From: Undaria pinnatifida
Lineage: Eukaryota > Sar > Phaeophyceae > Laminariales > Alariaceae
Length of the DNA: 64,000 nucleotides
Assembly (NCBI GenBank): GCA_012845835.1
Contig: JABAKD010000001.1
Span: forward strand, 14,043,684-14,107,683
Direction of reading: 5' to 3'
This document shows, one piece after another, positions 19,990 through 31,090 of this stretch (positions are counted from its first letter, which is position 1; every line of letters starts with the position of its first letter). Both the position numbers and the translations under genes were made by a program. Under the pieces are notes generated by a model. It ran no database searches and was not told where the DNA came from. It saw nothing but the letters and a program-made list of their open reading frames with translations.

Positions 19990-22900
19990 ATGAGGAGAAC
20001 CGACGCAAGACCTTCGTCGGGGGAAAGATTGAGCACCCCTCCAGGCGGAGTAGGCAACGGGGGAGAGGGACGCGAGTCCTCCTCCGCCAATGTACAACAC
20101 CATGGAGGAGAGGGACGCGAGTCCTTCCCCGCCAATGAACAACATCATGAAACAACAGCAGCAACAACAGCAGCGGCAGCTCCATCAGCAACTTCATCGA
20201 ACATGATCGCAGACCTAGGCAACGCCCTTCGCCAAGTACTGCAGATGACCAACGAGAGAGGGCCAACCGCCCCAACAGCAGGCACGTACGAGTCTAGACC
20301 CATAGAAATCCGTCAGAAAAATGAAATGCTTGCTTGGTCTGGAAAGTTTGAGAGCGGGCAAAGTGTTGGATCAGCTTTCCGTGTTTTCCGAGGTTCTGTT
20401 CTTTCCTGGGTCTCGGCTGAAGGGTTGATGGACGTATTGAAGGGAGAATCGATACCAGTGGGGGTTCCGGATGTAGACCTGTCACGACTCAGGAGTTACT
20501 TTGGGAAGGAGAGAGTAGATAAGTCGCTCAAGCTATGGTCACAACTTATCGCAAAAATCACAGCCCAACCAGTCCAAGAAATGATTTTTGCTGCGGGGTC
20601 ACCCCAAGAAACGTGGAGGGTGTTTGAGTCTCACTATGCTGTCAAGAGTGAACATGAAAGGGAGATAGTAGAGGATGAATGGAACGAACTGAGGCAGAAG
20701 GAGGGAGAGTGCATCATGTCATTTTACGGTAGGGCAAAGGCCATTAGGATGAAGCTGGAATCATACGGAGATAAGCGACCAGAGGCATCTAAACATATTG
20801 CCCGTAGAATGCTACCATCTTTTAAGCTCTGTAGTGACCACGTGCTTCTCCTTCCCGATCTTTCGAGTCGTACCATGGAAGATTTGCTCAGGAGAGCTGC
20901 TCACGAGCTGGAGCGCAATGGGAGATCAGGAGAAGAGAGAGAGGAGACAAGGCATGCCCTGACCGCAGCCGGCGTAGGTCGGGGCGACCGGGGTGGGAGG
21001 AATGCTGGTGATCGGGGGTATGGGGAGCGCGAACGAACGTACACCTACTGCGCGCTCCACGGCGAGGGGCAAGGCCACAACACCCCCGAATGCATCGTCA
21101 TGCGTCGAGAATTCGACAGATACTACGGTGATTTCCACGAATACCCGCAGTCGCGGGGACTCGGGCCGTACGCCGGACGCGGAGGAGGGCGCGGGGCGGA
21201 AGGTAAATATCGACAGCAACCGTACTCAAACGACTCGGGTGCGCGTTGGAGTCGGGGCCACCCGCCGGAGCAGCAGAGAACGCCGCCGCCAGGACACGGA
21301 CCCGGGCCTGGGGGGTATGCGAACACCTACCATCAACCGTACCCCAACGACTCAGGTGCGCGTTCGAGTCGGGGCCACCCGCCGGAGCAGCAGAGAACGC
21401 CGCCGCCAGGACACGGACCCGGGCCTGGCGGATATGCTAACACCTTCCCCGGAGGACGTGGTCACGACCGCCATCATCATTCCGGCGGGCGCGGCCGAGG
21501 CAGGGGCGAGGGCTTCGGACAGGTGCCACCATCTAATTACCCGTTTAATTCGCCGCCGAATTTTGCGCCTAATTTACCGCCTGGAAAATCCCCCAACGCA
21601 CCGAGGTACGCTTTTGCAGCAGATTATCCCTACGAGAACGAATACATGGGGTACTCGGGGTGGGGGGCAGCAGCGGGGCACTGGTCACCACCACCGACGA
21701 CGGAGTCGGGGACCCCCGAGCAGCAGCAGCAGCTCCAACAACAGCAAGAGGGCACGTCTCCTGCCACGTCTACCTCTGCTACTACAACTCTCTCTTCTCC
21801 GGCTCCCGGCGCAGCTCAAGCCAGCGGAGCTCCCCTGCAGCTCTTCATCGCACGTAGTGTGAAAATAGGCGGGAAGGCTCCGCTTCATTCGGGGATCGGC
21901 GAACAACTCCCTCTACACCATCCGACTCAACGTTACATGGGCGCCGCTGCCACAGTCGGGGGGGGGGGATTCAATGCTGCCCCTTCCGCGCCAGCACCGC
22001 CCACGCCTCCGGGGGTGTCATTCGAGATTGCCTCGACGCCGCCCGCCGCTGCCGGTCCGCCGCCCGCACACTCACCCAGCGCTCACACCTCGCCGCTGCC
22101 CGGACCGACTGGTATGCCGCCCACCGTTGCATCTCCGCTGCCCGCGCACTCACCCAGCGCTCACACCTCGCCGCCACCCGGACCGACTGCTATGCCGCCC
22201 GCCGCTGCCGGTCCGCCGCCCGCGCACTCACCCAGCGCTCACACCTCGCCGCCACCCGGACCGACTGCTATGCCGCCTGCCGCTGCCGGTCCGCCGTCCG
22301 CGCACTCACCTAGCGCTCACACCTCGCCGCCACCCGGACCGACTGCTATGCCGCCTGCCGCTGCCGGTCCGCCGTCCGCGCACTCACCCAGCGCTCACAC
22401 CTCGCCGCCGACCGGACCGTCTGGTATGCCGCCCGCCGCTGCCGGTCCGCCGCCCGCGCACTCACCCAGCGCTCACACCACTTGCTCGAACCCGCCTGCT
22501 ACTGCAGGTACACCGCCTGCAGCAGCCACCTGGCCGCCACCACCGCTGCGATCGTCATCACCGCCGTCCGCGCACTCACCCAGCGCTCACACCTCGCCGC
22601 CGCCCGGACCGGTTGCTATTTCGCCCGCTGCTGCCGGTCCGCCGCCTGCGCACTCGCCCAGCGCTCTCACACCGCCTGCCGCATGTTCGCCGATGCCGGA
22701 GTGGTCTCCCTCTTCCATCGAGGACGCCGGCTCGACGACATCGTCATCGCCGTCACCGGCGGCGACACCGGCCCCGCGGACGTACAGAAGGGGGCAGCCG
22801 CCGCCGGTCGCCGCAGGATATTCGACTCCGCTCACCCCACATGCAACGAGGATGCTGGGCGAGAGGGGCGGCGAGCGCGTGTCGGGAAGGACCAGGTCGG

Positions 22901-23307
22901 AGGGCCGTCAGCTTTCAGGCGTGCCGGAAGAAGCGGTCTCTACGCCGCTGCCGGAGGCGACGTCGTTCGACCACGGGGTGAGGCTCCTATCTCATGCGGG
23001 GGAGGATGTGCTGCTGTCGCTGCTGGCCAACCGGCGGGCCCTGAACGCGAAACGGGTGCTCCTGCAGGGGCACGGATCTGGTGAGCTGGGGGGCGGAGGC
23101 AAGCAGCATGCGGGGTCGGGGGGCGTGGAGGAGAGCAAAGGTGCACCGCCATACGATACCACGGGCGGGGAGGAGAGCGGGGGTAGCTATGGGTCGCTTG
23201 GGCCGTCGGGGCGGGGAGTGCCGCTTTCGTTCCAGTTAAGTCGTTGGGCGAGCTCAAGTAGTAATCGGGTTGCTATTACGAGAGAGACAGGGAGGCAAGG
23301 AGGTTGA
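19990..23307 (+). CDS. gag: Copia gag with a long Pro/Ala/Ser-rich tail (1105 codons)
   Basis: The ATG at 19990 lies 54 bp after the 5' LTR. Residues ~110-310 (WSGKFESG, LWSQLIAKITAQP, TWRVFESHYAVKS, FYGRAKAIRMKLESYG, LPDLSSRTMEDLLRR) fit the copia gag core. Next is an arginine/glycine-rich linker with a knuckle-like CALHGEGQGHNTPEC at ~352-366. A QRTPPPGHGPGPGGY repeat pair, poly-Q tracts and a 26-residue Pro/Ala/Ser/His repeat (78-bp units at ~22040-22680) follow. The stop is TGA at 23305. The protein is much longer than normal gag and retains what looks like the spacer between integrase and RT, joined after deletion of protease and integrase. Near 23300 another frame reads ISQQTYTEELGEKYG, the last part of copia RT. 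Confidence 0.85.
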   Translation: MRRTDARPSSGERLSTPPGGVGNGGEGRESSSANVQHHGGEGRESFPANEQHHETTAATTAAAAPSATSSNMIADLGNALRQVLQMTNERGPTAPTAGTYESRPIEIRQKNEMLAWSGKFESGQSVGSAFRVFRGSVLSWVSAEGLMDVLKGESIPVGVPDVDLSRLRSYFGKERVDKSLKLWSQLIAKITAQPVQEMIFAAGSPQETWRVFESHYAVKSEHEREIVEDEWNELRQKEGECIMSFYGRAKAIRMKLESYGDKRPEASKHIARRMLPSFKLCSDHVLLLPDLSSRTMEDLLRRAAHELERNGRSGEEREETRHALTAAGVGRGDRGGRNAGDRGYGERERTYTYCALHGEGQGHNTPECIVMRREFDRYYGDFHEYPQSRGLGPYAGRGGGRGAEGKYRQQPYSNDSGARWSRGHPPEQQRTPPPGHGPGPGGYANTYHQPYPNDSGARSSRGHPPEQQRTPPPGHGPGPGGYANTFPGGRGHDRHHHSGGRGRGRGEGFGQVPPSNYPFNSPPNFAPNLPPGKSPNAPRYAFAADYPYENEYMGYSGWGAAAGHWSPPPTTESGTPEQQQQLQQQQEGTSPATSTSATTTLSSPAPGAAQASGAPLQLFIARSVKIGGKAPLHSGIGEQLPLHHPTQRYMGAAATVGGGGFNAAPSAPAPPTPPGVSFEIASTPPAAAGPPPAHSPSAHTSPLPGPTGMPPTVASPLPAHSPSAHTSPPPGPTAMPPAAAGPPPAHSPSAHTSPPPGPTAMPPAAAGPPSAHSPSAHTSPPPGPTAMPPAAAGPPSAHSPSAHTSPPTGPSGMPPAAAGPPPAHSPSAHTTCSNPPATAGTPPAAATWPPPPLRSSSPPSAHSPSAHTSPPPGPVAISPAAAGPPPAHSPSALTPPAACSPMPEWSPSSIEDAGSTTSSSPSPAATPAPRTYRRGQPPPVAAGYSTPLTPHATRMLGERGGERVSGRTRSEGRQLSGVPEEAVSTPLPEATSFDHGVRLLSHAGEDVLLSLLANRRALNAKRVLLQGHGSGELGGGGKQHAGSGGVEESKGAPPYDTTGGEESGGSYGSLGPSGRGVPLSFQLSRWASSSSNRVAITRETGRQGG
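22040..22680 (+). repeat. 78-bp coding minisatellite, about 8 units
   Basis: Each unit encodes 26 residues close to PPAHSPSAHTSPPPGPTAMP plus PAAAGP. The units stay in frame, and one is interrupted at ~22470-22560 by unrelated Thr/Ala/Pro-rich sequence. Confidence 0.9.
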
Positions 23308-24108
23308 CTATTTCGCAACAGACGTACACGGAAGAATTGGGAGAGAAGTATGGTGTGGAATGGGGCAACGCTATCCCGATTTCTTACAACATGGAGGCTT
23401 TGGGATTTTGATGTTGACGAGCCGAATCTTCTGTTTCCTTTCCGAGAGTTGATCGGTGCGCTTTTGTGGATTGCCTTGTTGACCAGGCCGAATATCGCGA
23501 ATTCAGTGAGGGCAGTAGTAAAGTATTGCAGTGCGCCGAAGCTGATCCACTGGAAAGCGGTACGTAGTATACTAGGATATGCAATGAGGACGAGTTATTT
23601 TGGGATTTCCTTTCAGAAGGGGACGTTGACGGGGATTAGTTTGATTTCGTTCGCAGATGCCGACTATGCTTCGCGCAGTACGGACAGGAGAAGCGTGTCG
23701 GGGGGGGTAGTGATGTGTGAGGGGGGACCTATTTCGTGGTACTCCAAGACGCAGAAGTGTGTGACTCTCTCGACTACTCAGGCGGAGTATGTGGCTATGT
23801 CGGACATGGGGAAGGATATTTTATTTTGGAGGCAGGTTTGGTGTTTTATGTTGCCGAAGGCAAGGATGCCATGTATTGCCATGTATGAGGATAATGAGGG
23901 TGCCATCCAAATCGCAAAGCACCCGATTTCGAACTCGAACTCGAAGCACATTGACGCGAGGGATCACTTTTTGAGGGAACTGGTAGAAAGGAAGGAGGTC
24001 GAAATTATCCACGTAGCGTCGCAGTACCAGCATGCTGACTTCCTCACCATGGCGTTACCTGAGAGGGAGTTTGAATTTCACCGGGGGATAGTGATGAACT
24101 TGACGTGA
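23300..24108 (+). CDS. pol: Copia RNase H, C-terminal end of pol
   Basis: RNase H removes the RNA strand during reverse transcription. From the in-frame ATG at 23350 the domain shows the acidic residues in FADADYAS (D103, D105), the TTQAEYVA box (E146) and YEDNEGAI (D181), then the copia-typical KHIDARDHFLRE (H200, D202). The end reads HADFLTMALP, the equivalent of the usual terminal TKaL motif. The preceding 20 residues belong to the region after RT, and a frameshift near 23390 separates them from the last RT residues (23300-23350). Translation as a separate protein is unlikely. Confidence 0.88.
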
Positions 24109-24405
24109 TTTCTCTCTCGGATAGTGCTTGATTTCTGATTTTCTATTTCTTACATGTATCTTTTTTTTGTTTTCTGATGTATCTTTATGAGGGTTCAAGG
24201 ACTTGCATCCAAATTGATCGATGGAAAATACAAAATAGTGTTTGAGTTTTAATGGTCATGGATGTGATGAGAACGGATTTGAGTGTTTTTGCAAATGCAA
24301 CATTTTTTGTTTTCTGGACTTGAGTAAAGAAAAACTCTGCAGTATTTTGGTATCTGGGAATGTACGTTTTAAAAGGGTAGTCTGGATAAATCATGACAAT
24401 GTTGC

Positions 24406-24417
24406 GAGTAGGGGGGC
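24406..24417 (+). promoter_or_regulatory. Polypurine tract of the copia element
   Basis: GAGTAGGGGGGC directly precedes the 3' LTR, the expected site for plus-strand DNA priming. Confidence 0.75.
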
Positions 24418-24922
24418 TGTTGGACGTACTCACTCCATTGTCAGATTGCTAACAAGAATCCGTCGAAAAGATGGATCGGAGAATTTTGGGGGTTTCGTAT
24501 ATGTGTGGGATGGATCTCCACAACGGGATTTTGTGTTGTGGGTTTTTATGTGCACGAATAATATCACTCCATTTTTCGACTCTATATTTGCCTCTCCTTG
24601 TGTCTTCTCTGTGTCTCTTCTACGGCTACCACGCCAAGGGCTACCACGCCCCATCTATATTGCAAGGGCTATCACGCCTTCACCACTGCACGGCTACCAC
24701 GCCTGTGTATTTACATCCCGGCTACCACGCCACAGTTCCGAGTTCCATTTCCGGGTTATCACACCTGAGCTATCACGCTTCACCACACACGTACCGGGTA
24801 AATCGGGTTATCACACCCGCCTTAGTTAGTAGTTTGTAGTTTACCGATCACCGGCTATTACGCCACCTTTCTCCTCCACCTACACCACCACCGGGGCGCC
24901 ACACGTACAAACCTACTCCACA
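24418..24922 (+). repeat. 3' LTR of the copia element
   Basis: Same sequence as 19431-19935 except one noticed substitution. It is followed by CACGG, the target duplication, then ACTTGACTATGCC, which continues the host repeat interrupted by the insertion. Confidence 0.93.
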
Positions 24923-24952
24923 CACGGACTTGACTATGCCAGTTACCGTGAG

Positions 24953-25660
<708 letters not shown>

Positions 25661-25685
25661 GCATAATATTATTCGACTTATGTAG

Positions 25686-25940
25686 AGGATTCACTTGATA
25701 AACGGATGCATTTCCTTCCACAGAGTCTGTCAGATTTTGTCCCCCTCAGAAACGTGTCTTATAGTTTCCGCGCACAGACTGACTAACATCACCCTGTTGA
25801 CCCTGATAGCTACACTGAACTGTGTAGTTGCAAGGGGAGTCGCCGACCTACGACACACAACCCGTAATACGCGCGATCGGAGTGTCACACAGCTTGCAAA
25901 GATGAGTTTCGACAACATATTCGATCTCACAGCTGGAGTG
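25686..25940 (+). repeat. Repeat family A, near full-length copy
   Basis: Order of words: GATTCACTTGATAAAC, CTGTCAGATTTTGTCCCCCT, AGTTTCCGCGCACAGACTGA, GGGGAGTCGCCGACCTA, TACGCGCGATCGGAGT, CAGCTTGCAAAGATGAGTTT, TTCGATCTCACAGCTGGAGT. At least ten other full or partial copies lie downstream. No coding capacity, poly-A tail or pol III boxes were seen. Confidence 0.85.
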
Positions 25941-26273
25941 TTTTTTCATTTTCTTTCTTATAGACTATTGTTAGTCTTCGTAAAGACTATACTATGTACT
26001 CATATTTTCTTTTTTTGTCTTTTTTACTCCAAATAGTCTGGTGTTCGGCTTGCACATTTTTTTGGGTTTTTTTCCCCGCGTGCTCGATCGGTTGGCGGCG
26101 CATCTGGCCCCATCACACCTTGCTGTATCTGGATTTTGCGATGCGTTTCGTATGAATATCCCTGTCTCGTAGCGATTCAATGCGACCCAAGAGTTCATCC
26201 TTTCTGCTGATGATCAGGACGGACACTGGTTGTGCTGGATTTAGACGAGTGGAAATACCGACGATACATAGCC
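25941..26273. other. No gene; T-rich spacer
   Basis: T-rich sequence. It ends with GATCAGGACGGACACTGGTT (26212-26231), a tail fragment of repeat family B, just before a SINE. Confidence 0.5.
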
Positions 26274-26590
26274 GGTCGCCCCGGTGGTGTATCAGGTAAT
26301 CCTCGAGTCGGTATAGGTCAGTTTCGTGAGTTCGAATACCCCCGAGTGCACACTCGTATAAATTCGTGGGGACTTTTTCTTGCGCACAAATTGACTTGGG
26401 GAAAACGCGAGAGTGTGAATTAGCAACACTCGATGAAAAATCGACGAGCAGTGGGATTGCTGAACCCTATGCGCGATCAAAAAAATGACGGCAAGAACTG
26501 GGGGGGGAAAAGGGACGACACCTGTGACCACGGCTTGTCCAGAAGCTGGGAAGTAGAAGTGTGTGTGCGAAAAAAAAAAAAAAAAACAAC
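26274..26590 (+). repeat. SINE-2 copy 1 (tRNA-derived)
   Basis: The head has a degenerate A box (GGTGGTGTATCAGG) and a B box (GAGTTCGAATACC), spaced as in tRNA. The body contains AAAATCGACGAGCAGTGGGA, CACCTGTGACCACGGCTTGT and CCAGAAGCTGG, and ends in an A-rich tail (A17 near 26570-26586). A poly-A end is what a retroposed SINE should have. Confidence 0.75.
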
Positions 26591-26699
26591 GACGAGCACA
26601 GACTTACTGAGCACATAAAAAATCATTGCAGAACGGAAGGTTGAGTGGTCTATTCGTTTTTTTAGTTTTGGAAGGTCAACTATGGTTGGGCTACAGACA

Positions 26700-27000
26700 G
26701 ACATACGGTCGCCACGGTGGCGTATCAGGTTATCGTCGAGCCTGGTATAGGTCAGTTTCGTGAGTTCGAGCCCCACCGAGTGCATACTCGTATAAATTCG
26801 ATGGGACTTTTCGTGCTCAAATTAACTTGCGGAAAGCGCGAGAGCGTGAGTTAGCAACATTCGATGAAAAATCGACGAGCAGTGGGAGTGCTGAACCCAG
26901 ATGCGCGATAAAAATTGCAGGCATGAACCGGGGGGAAGAAGGGACGACACCTGTGACCACGGCTTGTCCAGAAGCTGGAAAGTAAAAGTGTGCGAAAACA
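26700..27000 (+). repeat. SINE-2 copy 2
   Basis: The head has GGTGGCGTATCAGG (A box position) and GAGTTCGAGCCCC (a good B box), followed by the same body and a short A-containing end. It differs from copy 1 at scattered sites. Confidence 0.78.
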
Positions 27001-27079
27001 AATATATATATGTAGGCTGAACGTTGCCCAATTGTGAATGATGAAACTCGAAATAAGGTAAACAAACGTATAAAAACAT

Positions 27080-27470
27080 GATTATTAATTATTATACCCA
27101 CTTTTAGCAGCCAAATATACAAAATTTTAGTATCAGTATGGTCATCGACATCAGTACTTGTTTATAACAGGTTATCACAGTTCTTTCCAGAATGAATGTC
27201 ATTCTGAATCTTTCTGAATATATTGAAACCTGATGATGCCAGTTCAAGACGAAAGTGTAGAGAAAAGCGCAGAATACCCGAGAAAAACACGAATATCACA
27301 GAATTGTGGGTATCGTATTTGCTAAGGAATTATTTTTTTTTTCATTATACGCGCTTTTAGGAGCCAAATAAACATAATTTTTGTATCAGTATTGCCATCG
27401 ACATGAATACTTGTTTATAAAAGGGTATCACAGTTCTTTCCAGAATGAATGTCATTCTGAATCCTCAATG
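27080..27470. repeat. Direct duplication of ~125 bp (27085-27222 and 27345-27465)
   Basis: Both copies contain CATCGACAT, GTACTTGTTTATAA or ATACTTGTTTATAA, and CAGTTCTTTCCAGAATGAAT followed by GTCATTCTGAATC. The second copy runs straight into a repeat A fragment. Confidence 0.8.
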
Positions 27471-27563
27471 AGGACACACAACGCGTATTACGCGCGATCT
27501 GAGTATCACACACAGCTTGCAAAGATGTGTGTCGAAAAAGTCTTCGATCTTAAAACTGGAGTG
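27463..27563 (+). repeat. Repeat family A, 3' part
   Basis: Contains CCTCAATGAGGACACACAAC, ACGCGCGATC, AGCTTGCAAAGATG and TCTTCGATCTTAAAACTGGA. Confidence 0.75.
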
Positions 27564-28690
27564 TAAATATTTTTTGATGAATTCTATGATATGTAATACG
27601 CAACACGTATATTTCTCGTTTTTCCAAGAAGCTGTATATTTTTCCGTGCGTTCTAAAGGAAAGTGTGTATACGGCGGTATCATACGTAAATCTCAGAAAC
27701 ATCTCGCTATTGTCGTTGTTGTTCAGATTAACTCGCATAATCAAGACCATGGTCACAGAACAGGCTCCAGTTACTCTGTAGTTTCGCCTGTGGAGGGCGT
27801 ACCACACTTTTTATATTTGCATAATCTGCTTTTAGCGTGCGTGTCCCATCTTGTGATTACTGACTGCGCGTGTGCTACAATCGCCCTACCATCCAACCGC
27901 TCCGAACTTCTGCATAGACCCTAATAATCAGCGGGCGAGGAGCCTGCGGAAACTGAGGCTGGGTGGCTGGATGGTAGTGGGGGTGGCGAACCTCTTGCAC
28001 TGGGAAGTTTCTCCGAGGACAGCTTGACGGGCTTTCATAGCAAGAGTGTGTACCAGGTGCGGAGCTGACTTATCTTCAAGGAAAGGAAGACCATTTGCTT
28101 TTTCTTGCTGTGTATGTGTGGTGATTTACCTGGTATATAATATCGAACCATAACTACATAAAGGATACTAACTGTTTTTGGAGTCACTTTCAGCAACAGC
28201 ATTGCACAGTGTTTTTGCGATATCCATACTATAAGCCATATGGAATATTATTATTGTGGAGAACGCTAGCAAGGTACCGGTCAGATTGTACGCTACTTGG
28301 AGCTCTATTTATAACACCAGACTATTTGGTACTCCAGTGCGTCCCCGAGAGGAACCGGAGTCCTCCCACTCTGCTGAAGAGCTCCGGCCTCGATGCCAGC
28401 AGAGGATCAGAGGTATGCCAAGCGCATGGAAATATTTAAGGCATGATTTTACTTGACATCGGTCAGGCCTGCCGGTTATACTTCGATCGAACGCGATTGG
28501 CGATGATTATTTACTCAGCAATCGAGACTCGTTTACACGCGTTGAGGGTTCTCAGGTAATCGTATCCGATAACATGGTTTGTATGTAGGTAGAGCAGTTA
28601 TTGTTGCCAGTATAGAGCGTCCTGGGCAGTGCGGGTTGCCCGCTATATTTTATTATAACTGATTTTCAAGGACGTCAGCCGTGAGTTCGA
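27564..28690. other. No gene; fragment of the copia target repeat
   Basis: 27695-27780 on the minus strand is a third copy of the sequence flanking the copia insertion (AGAGTAACTGGAGCCTG, CTTGATTATGCGAG, then AACAACAAC). 28600-28720 and 28795-28890 are an imperfect direct repeat (ATAGAGCGTCCTGGGCAGTG versus ATAGAGCGTGCTGGGTAGTG, each followed by GGCACACG). Confidence 0.6.
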
Positions 28691-29177
28691 CGAATTGCCC
28701 GTGAATTCGCGTGGCACACGAGCAAAACATTATGTTCGAGTGGCGGTCTGCGGATTTGTGCCGTTTTCCTATCCGTCAACATGGCGGTTTTTTGGTACAG
28801 CTGTTGTGGGCGCCTGCATAGAGCGTGCTGGGTAGTGCCAGTCGCCGCTACAGTGCCCTGTAATTCGCTTGGCACACGTGGAAAACACGTATTAATGGCA
28901 GTGTATATACGGGTTAGTAGTAGTGCCGTTTGCCGGAATTCCCATGCCCGCGCTATTGAGGGAAACCCCGAGCGCGCTGGATACGAAAGTTTGGGACTTA
29001 CGAGCGGTCAAATCAGCATGTCCCGCCCATACTACAAGCTGTACATTTCCCACTGAAACAGCAATGTGCGTACTCACGGCTTGTTTCTGCTTGTAGCGGA
29101 GCAGCACCCACTTTACCTGGTATGTCAGCTCGGTTATGTACATGAAATTGTATTTTTTTTTTTCTACACACTTTTTC

Positions 29178-29475
29178 TTTTCAGCTTCCGGACAAGACAT
29201 GGTCACGGGTGTGGTCCCTCCTTCCCCCCGGTTTTCGCCTTCAGTTTTTGACGCGCTTAGGGTTCAGCAATCCCACTGCTCGTCGATTTTTCATCGAGTG
29301 TTGCTAACTCACGCTCTCCTCGCGCTTTCCGCAACTTGATCCAACTTGTGCGCAAGAAAAAGTCCCCACGAATTTATACGAGTATGATATCGGGGGGGTT
29401 CGGACTCACGAAACTGACCTATATTCCAGGCTCGAGGAAACTGTAACCTGACACGCCACCAGGGCGACCGCCATC
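29178..29475 (-). repeat. SINE-2 copy 3, inverted
   Basis: The reverse complement has the same head (CGTGAGTCCGAACC in the B box position) and body (AAAAATCGACGAGCAGTGGG). The body end lies at 29185, near the A-rich (T-rich on plus) stretch at 29150. Confidence 0.75.
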
Positions 29476-30110
29476 ATACATTACGTAACCACGACCATCA
29501 TCAATCGCTTGTTTTCTGCTCATATTCTCTTGATATGATTGCTGTTCTGCGGTCTTCCAGCCATAATGTGAAGAACACACACACACACAGCCAGGAAAAG
29601 AGCACAGAGCGACCAGGCATCTTCTAGAACATCATGTACCAGCAATACTGGTAGTTGTAGCTGAAGCTCTTGTAGCCGGAGCTTGACAGAGAGTTAAAGT
29701 CATGCTTTTTTGCCCGCCCATGAAATGCCCGTCTGCCTATTTGATCTACGATTCGCGCCAAGACGTTTTTAGACACAACTCGGTTTTTTGACCGGTTTGT
29801 GATCAGGGTCTTGAAATCCAGAAAAGTGGCTTCATATTCTTTCTCTGTCAGCGCCGCACTGCCCGGAGGTGGGGACAAACCACTCAAAGCTTGACTAGGA
29901 TCACAACTAGTACTATTAATAAGTTGTTTGCCGGTTATATAGTTTATACCAGAAAATTTGGTGATTAACAGGTGATCAATTGCCCCCTGACCCTCAACCA
30001 CAGACAAGTGACTTGAACCTGCCCTCAACCGACGCCTTGTCATGCCTACTTTATTCCACTCAGCATACGTGTACAAGTATGGTAGTAGAAATGCTTTTTT
30101 GTTGTTGAGT
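29476..30110. other. No supported gene
   Basis: Holds a short CA run at 29577-29591. A 150-codon minus frame at 29624-30076 has no recognisable domain and I leave it unassigned. Confidence 0.4.
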
Positions 30111-30735
30111 GCAGTGGGGGGAGGGCGAAAGCATCAGTAATCTGCTGGCGTCCGTTCTTTTTATATATTTCTTTTTAGTTTTTTGCTCCGTTGTTTCCCT
30201 CCATACCAGCCTTACGCCGGTATCTTCTTTGTGTTCTTGTCCGTAAAACAGTTGTCTTCTCCGTGTGTAGTTTTATCCGTGCAACGAACAGCAGTTATCT
30301 CCTTCGTTTGTTTCGCCCGTGCAACAGGTATCTGTTCCTCTGGAGCATGTATGATGTTCCGCTGGCAATTGCAGCCCTTCCTTTCCTGTCGGAAATATTT
30401 TTCGATCACATTCTTCAGAACACGTACTTGTCCTTTGTTTTGCTTCGTTTTGTTTTGTTTTGTTTTGTTTTGTTTTGTTTGGTTTTGTGTTTATATCTAT
30501 TTTCCCTCTTTTCTCTCTCTTTATGGTCTCTTGTTTTGTTGTGTTCTCGTACCTGGTACGATAGCACTTCATTTGCTCTTGCTGTGCTGTACCTTGATGG
30601 ATTTCGACTGTTTGGTTTACTCTGTTTCACAAAGTCGTCTGCGATAACATAATTTGTACCAGGCATCTCCTAGGATGAATCAACACGGACCCTGGGTGCA
30701 CTGATGTCGGTGGGTAGAAAGAAAGGTTTCATGTG
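30110..30735 (+). repeat. Repeat family B, copy 1, with a TTTTG microsatellite
   Basis: Shares ordered words with copies at 56.3, 57.1 and 61.0 kb: TCCGTAAAACAG, GGTATCTGTTCCTCTGGAGC, TTCAGAACACGT, GTACCTGGTACGATAGCA, TTGGTTTACTCTGTTTCACA and CAACACGGACCCTGGGTG. (GTTTT)n occupies about 30445-30490. No open frame is conserved among the copies. Confidence 0.75.
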
Positions 30736-30884
30736 AACACAATACAGACAGCATTTGCCTAGGCATGACTAACCTGACCTCCCCGGGTACGCTCGGTGTC
30801 ATCCACATGCATGACATAGCGTTGTCGAATGCATTACGATGCATTATCTCTGTGTCGTGGCTTGTGACCACAGAGCTGATCTTT

Positions 30885-30975
30885 CTAGGGTGAAGAATCA
30901 GTACGGACACTGGGTGTGCTGGATGTCGACGAGTAGAAGAACGGTTTAATGTGAAGAACACACACACACACATGC
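30885..30975 (+). repeat. Repeat family B, 3' end only
   Basis: AATCAGTACGGACACTGGGT, then GTAGAAGAACGGTTTAATGT and a CA run. The same end occurs at 62249-62325 and, inverted, at about 49080-49150. Confidence 0.7.
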
Positions 30976-31090
30976 ATGCTGCAAACAGTAACAGCTAATC
31001 CCTTTCCAGCAGGTTTTGCTGAATTTTATTTCTAGTACCTGGTATTTTTTATGCGCTATATTTTGCTCAAATCTCGTCTATTATCGCATA

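Larger units (their letters stand above)
19431..24922 (+). mobile_element. Young, internally deleted Ty1/copia retrotransposon
   Basis: Two direct LTRs (19431-19935 and 24418-24922, 505 bp each) are flanked by a perfect 5-bp target duplication CACGG (19426-19430 and 24923-24927). By eye the LTRs differ at one base near their 3' ends (CGTACCAACC versus CGTACAAACC), so insertion is recent. The interior keeps gag and the end of pol (last residues of RT and the RNase H) but lacks protease, integrase and most RT. It must have been mobilised by enzymes supplied by a relative, or deleted after insertion. A related unoccupied sequence is at about 60391-60450. Confidence 0.93.

Noticed and set aside
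21974-22981. 335-codon Arg/Pro-rich plus-strand frame
   Set aside because: Shadow frame of the copia gag 78-bp repeat.
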